From: Limousia pullorum
GTDB lineage: Bacteria > Bacillota > Clostridia > Oscillospirales > Acutalibacteraceae
Assembly (NCBI GenBank): GCA_018714545.1
Contig: DVNG01000019.1
Coordinates: forward strand, 1 to 32,514
Direction: 5' to 3'
DNA length: 32,514 nt
Shown here: positions 29,641 through 32,514 of the stretch, in pieces
Layout: every line of letters starts with the position of its first letter
Position numbering within the stretch: the first letter of the stretch is position 1
Notes under the pieces: model-generated
What the model saw: only the letters and a program-made list of their open reading frames with translations
Database searches by the model: none
What the model was told of the DNA's origin: nothing
Position numbers and translations under genes: made by a program

Positions 29641-31089
29641 ATGGGCGGAGTATTTGGAGTTGTATCGAAAGAACCTTGTGCTTATGATTTGTTTTTCGGA
29701 ACGGATTACCATTCTCATTTGGGTACAAAACGTGGAGGTATGGCAGTTTATGGTGAAAAGGGCTTTGAAAGAGCCATTCACAATATTGAAAATTCACCTT
29801 TCAGAACTAAGTTTGAAAAGGACGTTGACGAACTTACCCAGCATGGCGGCCATTTGGGAATAGGTTGTATTTCAGACTCTTCTCCTCAGCCCTTGCTTGT
29901 TCATTCAAAGCTCGGAAGCTATGCAATAACAACTGTTGGAAAAATTAACAATTCAGAGGAGCTTGTAAAAGAGTCTTTTGACAACGGTTTTTCACATTTT
30001 CTTGAAACCAGCGGCGGCGTTATAAACCCATCAGAGGTTGTTGCGGCGCTTATAAATCAAAAGGATACAATGGTTGAAGGAATAAAGAATGTTTTGGAAA
30101 AGGTAGACGGTTCCATGACTTTCCTTATCCTTACAAAAGAAGGAATTTATGCTGTTCGTGACCGTTTGGGAAGAACACCTCTCATTATCGGTAAAAAGGA
30201 CAACGGAGATTACTGCGTTTCCTTTGAAAGCTTTGCTTTTATAAATCTTGGATATAAGTACGAAAAAGAGCTTGGTCCGGGTGAAATTGTTTACATAGAC
30301 CAAAACGGCTATAAAACCCTCAGCGAGCCTCAGAAGAAAATGAAAATCTGTACTTTCCTTTGGGTTTATTACGGATATCCAACATCCTGCTATGAGGGAC
30401 TCAATGTTGAGGAAATGAGATATAAGTGCGGCGAAAAGCTTGCAATGAGAGATAAGGAAGACCACACAATCGAGCCTGATATTGTTGCCGGAGTTCCGGA
30501 CAGCGGTATTGCCGATGCTGTTGGATATGCAAACTCTTCCAGAATTCCTTTTGCACGTCCGTTTATTAAATACACACCAACCTGGCCACGTTCCTTTATG
30601 CCGTCAAGTCAGGACCAGAGAAACAGAATAGCTAAGATGAAGCTTATACCTGTTGACGCACTCATAAGAGATAAAAAGCTTCTTCTTATAGACGACTCAA
30701 TAGTAAGAGGAACTCAGCTTGGCGAAACCACAGGATTTTTGTACGAAAGCGGAGCTAAGGAGGTTCATATAAGACCTGCATGTCCTCCTCTTCTTTTCGG
30801 ATGTAAGTACCTTAACTTCTCACGTTCTAAGTCAGAGCTTGACCTTATAACAAGAAGAATAATCCTTGAAAGAGAGGGAGAGGAAAGAGCATATCTCCCT
30901 GAGGTTTTGGAGGATTACGCAAATCCGGACAGCCAGAACTACAAGGAAATGCTTGATGAAATCAGAAAGCAGCTGAAATTCACAAGCCTTAAATATCTCC
31001 GTCTTGACGATATGATAGACGCAATTACAGAGAACTCCGACATCAAACCATGCGACCTCTGCACATATTGCTGGAACGGAAAAGAATAA
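29641..31089 (+). CDS. PurF-like amidophosphoribosyltransferase paralogue lacking the glutaminase Cys
   Basis: A 482-residue protein with the class II glutamine amidotransferase plus phosphoribosyltransferase layout of PurF, the first enzyme of purine synthesis. The start at 29641 has GGAG upstream and begins MGGVFGVVSKEPC. In true PurF the mature chain begins with Cys (CGIFG); here that position is Gly, so the Ntn nucleophile is missing and ammonia cannot come from glutamine in the usual way. The PRPP site LLLIDDSIVRGTQ is intact, while the KNRYxGRTFI-type loop is changed to KYTPTWPRSFM. Cysteines resembling iron-sulfur ligands of the B. subtilis enzyme remain, including CDLCTYC near the end. 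No pur genes are adjacent. It may use free ammonia, have another substrate, or be regulatory. Confidence 0.88.
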   Translation: MGGVFGVVSKEPCAYDLFFGTDYHSHLGTKRGGMAVYGEKGFERAIHNIENSPFRTKFEKDVDELTQHGGHLGIGCISDSSPQPLLVHSKLGSYAITTVGKINNSEELVKESFDNGFSHFLETSGGVINPSEVVAALINQKDTMVEGIKNVLEKVDGSMTFLILTKEGIYAVRDRLGRTPLIIGKKDNGDYCVSFESFAFINLGYKYEKELGPGEIVYIDQNGYKTLSEPQKKMKICTFLWVYYGYPTSCYEGLNVEEMRYKCGEKLAMRDKEDHTIEPDIVAGVPDSGIADAVGYANSSRIPFARPFIKYTPTWPRSFMPSSQDQRNRIAKMKLIPVDALIRDKKLLLIDDSIVRGTQLGETTGFLYESGAKEVHIRPACPPLLFGCKYLNFSRSKSELDLITRRIILEREGEERAYLPEVLEDYANPDSQNYKEMLDEIRKQLKFTSLKYLRLDDMIDAITENSDIKPCDLCTYCWNGKE

Positions 31090-31100
31090 TTATTAAACTT

Positions 31101-31130
31101 AGGCAGACGTTTTTTCGTCTGCCTTTTTTT
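31101..31130 (+). terminator. Terminator of the PurF-like gene
   Basis: AGGCAGACG (31101-31109), loop of six T residues, CGTCTGCCT (31116-31124), then a T tract. Confidence 0.9.
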
Positions 31131-31158
31131 ATTATTTTAAGATATGCGGCTGCAAATT

Positions 31159-31229
31159 TGCTGTTATTTTAAATTTTATAAATTGAATTTATCTTAAATA
31201 TAAATTTAAAATATAAATGCTTAACAGCA
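31159..31229. repeat. Nested inverted repeats before the AraC-family gene
   Basis: TGCTGTTA (31159-31166) pairs with TAACAGCA (31222-31229), and directly inside it TTTTAAATTT (31167-31176) pairs with AAATTTAAAA (31202-31211). The centre is AT-rich. It could be a regulator site or cruciform, but AT-rich DNA makes the inner arm less significant. Confidence 0.4.
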
Positions 31230-31327
31230 GTTAAATTTATATTAAATATTAGTAACTTGCACTTGTACTTTTGTCTATTTTAATGCATAATTATGATAAT
31301 AGAGAGTCTGTTTGGGGAGGAGTAAGA

Positions 31328-32514
31328 ATGTGCAAGACAGATGATCTCATAAAAGCTTTGCGGATATATTACAAGTGTACAGAGTGTTATGCGTCTTTAT
31401 ATGATTTTAAATCTTCCGAAATTATAATGTCCTGTGAGGAAGAGTTTTCGGAAATTTTCTGTGCTTCTTACAGCAGAATTTGTTCCCATTTTTCAAAGGA
31501 ACCCAGCTTTGTTTTTGTAAACGGATTTGAAATGTATTCCGGTTTTGTAGTGGAAGAGGAAGGCAAGGAATATGCCGTGGTTTTAGGCCCTGCTTTTACC
31601 GCAGACCCTTTTAAAGATAAGCGTCTTTACGGAAAAACTCTTTATATGGCTGCAAACGGCGATACAGAAAAAGTAAAAAGCTTTTTGTATCATGCCAGTA
31701 TTGTTGATAAAAGTAAATTTGTGGATAATACCGGCCTTTGCTACTTTATGACTACAGGAAAAGTTTTGAAAGAATTGGAATACAAAGAGGAAGCTGACGA
31801 AAGATTTAAGGATATAGGAAGAACAATAGAACAAAGCATGTTTGAAATGAGGGAAGAGGGAATAGATAATTTTTATCCTCTTGCAAGACAGGACATGGTT
31901 TTGGACTGCGTAAGGAGAGGAAATCTTCACGGTGTGAAGCAACTTCTTTCCGACTATCAAAGGCATAATGTTTTTAAATGGTCACGTGACGATATTTTAA
32001 ATTACAAGCTGATATACACTTCCGCTATGGTTTTGGTTTACCGCACATCTGTGGAAGCTGGAATGGTTGAAAGTATTTCTGCTATGATTTTTAAAAGCTT
32101 TTGCGATGAGCTGGACGATTGCAGCAGCTATAGTCAGATAAAATCTTTGTTTGATAGAATTATTATTGACTATACCCAAAGAATAGCAGATATAAATATG
32201 GAAAAAAATCAAAAAATACATTTCCGTCCAATCGTAAAAAATGCCTTGGACTATATAAACAATCATCTCCATGAAAATATAACTGTTTCGGAAATAAGCT
32301 GTTACTGCTCTGTAAGCGAGTCAAATCTGAGAAAAAAATTCAAAGAGGATGTTGGTGAGAATATAATTTTTTACATAGCTAAACAAAAAGTCAGCGAGGC
32401 AAAAACACTGCTGAGGTACTCTGACTACAGTATTATAGAAATTTCCGAATACCTTTCCTTTTCATCCCAAAGCTATTTTACGAATGTATTTAAGAAAGTC
32501 TGCGGAACAACTCC
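31328..32514 (+). CDS. AraC-family transcriptional regulator, 3' end outside window
   Basis: An open frame starts at ATG 31328, with GGGGAGG (31314-31320) seven bases upstream, and runs 395 codons to the window edge without a stop. The C-terminal part is an AraC-type double helix-turn-helix: FRPIVKNALDYINNHLHENI leads into SEISCYCSVSESNLRKKFKE, and the second HTH holds IIEISEYLSFSSQSYFTNVF. Only the last few residues appear to be missing. The first 270 residues are a helical, cysteine-containing sensor region with no family I recognise. No target gene is visible, since downstream sequence is outside the window. Confidence 0.9.
   Translation, partial: MCKTDDLIKALRIYYKCTECYASLYDFKSSEIIMSCEEEFSEIFCASYSRICSHFSKEPSFVFVNGFEMYSGFVVEEEGKEYAVVLGPAFTADPFKDKRLYGKTLYMAANGDTEKVKSFLYHASIVDKSKFVDNTGLCYFMTTGKVLKELEYKEEADERFKDIGRTIEQSMFEMREEGIDNFYPLARQDMVLDCVRRGNLHGVKQLLSDYQRHNVFKWSRDDILNYKLIYTSAMVLVYRTSVEAGMVESISAMIFKSFCDELDDCSSYSQIKSLFDRIIIDYTQRIADINMEKNQKIHFRPIVKNALDYINNHLHENITVSEISCYCSVSESNLRKKFKEDVGENIIFYIAKQKVSEAKTLLRYSDYSIIEISEYLSFSSQSYFTNVFKKVCGTT

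Noticed and set aside
31583..32272. Two minus-strand frames of 127 and 91 codons
   Set aside because: They lie opposite the AraC-family gene, which has a strong ribosome binding site and clear HTH motifs. The minus-strand peptides look like shadow translations.
1..32514. CRISPR array, insertion sequence, prophage or integrase
   Set aside because: No regular spaced repeats, transposase, integrase or phage structural gene was found on either strand.

Overview
The window looks like chromosome of a low-GC, spore-forming, anaerobic Clostridia member. The supporting genes are an alpha/beta small acid-soluble spore protein, a SpoVT regulator, type I dockerin domains on secreted proteins, and ECF-type vitamin transporters. 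Dockerins and an extracellular vitamin B12 capture system fit a gut Ruminococcaceae/Oscillospirales-like bacterium, but that placement is inference. Most intergenic spaces carry readable sigma-A promoters with 16-17 bp spacers and strong Rho-independent terminators, so transcription units can be drawn with some confidence.

Layout. (1) 1-841: the start of a divergent XRE-type regulator and a small lipoprotein gene, with twin 19-bp dyads around the shared promoter. (2) 1000-3912: a pantothenate/CoA block. coaBC is divergent from a panT-like ECF S component plus coaX, whose leader holds two tandem hairpins with conserved bulged adenosines that look like the pan RNA motif. (3) 4030-6364: a sodium:solute symporter, a YbaK-type deacylase and an XRE regulator. 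(4) 6555-6781: two tandem copies of a structured repeat in the likely 3' UTR of a minus-strand operon (CBM9-like protein, cutC, patatin, HAD; 9810 down to 6791). (5) leuC-leuD and a tRNA-Pro(GGG). (6) 12495-17256: a six-gene signalling operon of two Hanks-type kinases, two membrane-anchored zinc-finger proteins, a vWA protein and a PP2C phosphatase. It resembles the TerY-P type vWA/phosphatase/kinase triads but is enlarged. (7) 17332-23759: a cobalamin riboswitch with two terminators controls a secreted duplicated alpha/alpha-barrel protein with a dockerin, a DUF4430 lipoprotein, and the ecfT, ecfA (fused ATPases) and ecfS genes. (8) 24134-26291: a composite, apparently rearranged remnant of secreted-protein genes. 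(9) 26399-32514: spoVT, an AlkD-like DNA repair gene, a nucleotidyltransferase/HTH toxin-antitoxin-like pair, an SASP gene, a PurF paralogue lacking the glutaminase cysteine, and a truncated AraC-family regulator.

Most interesting. The B12 operon looks like a bacterial, two-protein version of the animal intrinsic factor/transcobalamin fold: the alpha domain on one secreted protein and the beta domain (DUF4430) on a lipoprotein, next to a dedicated ECF transporter. The signalling operon has a C-terminal peptide shared by both kinases (KK-x4-FF-x3-G-x-L), with a related stretch in the RanBP2-finger protein, suggesting a common docking partner. The window also has several RNA-level controls: the pan-like leader, a hairpin enclosing the ecfT start, and a promoter whose -35 box lies in the loop of the preceding terminator.
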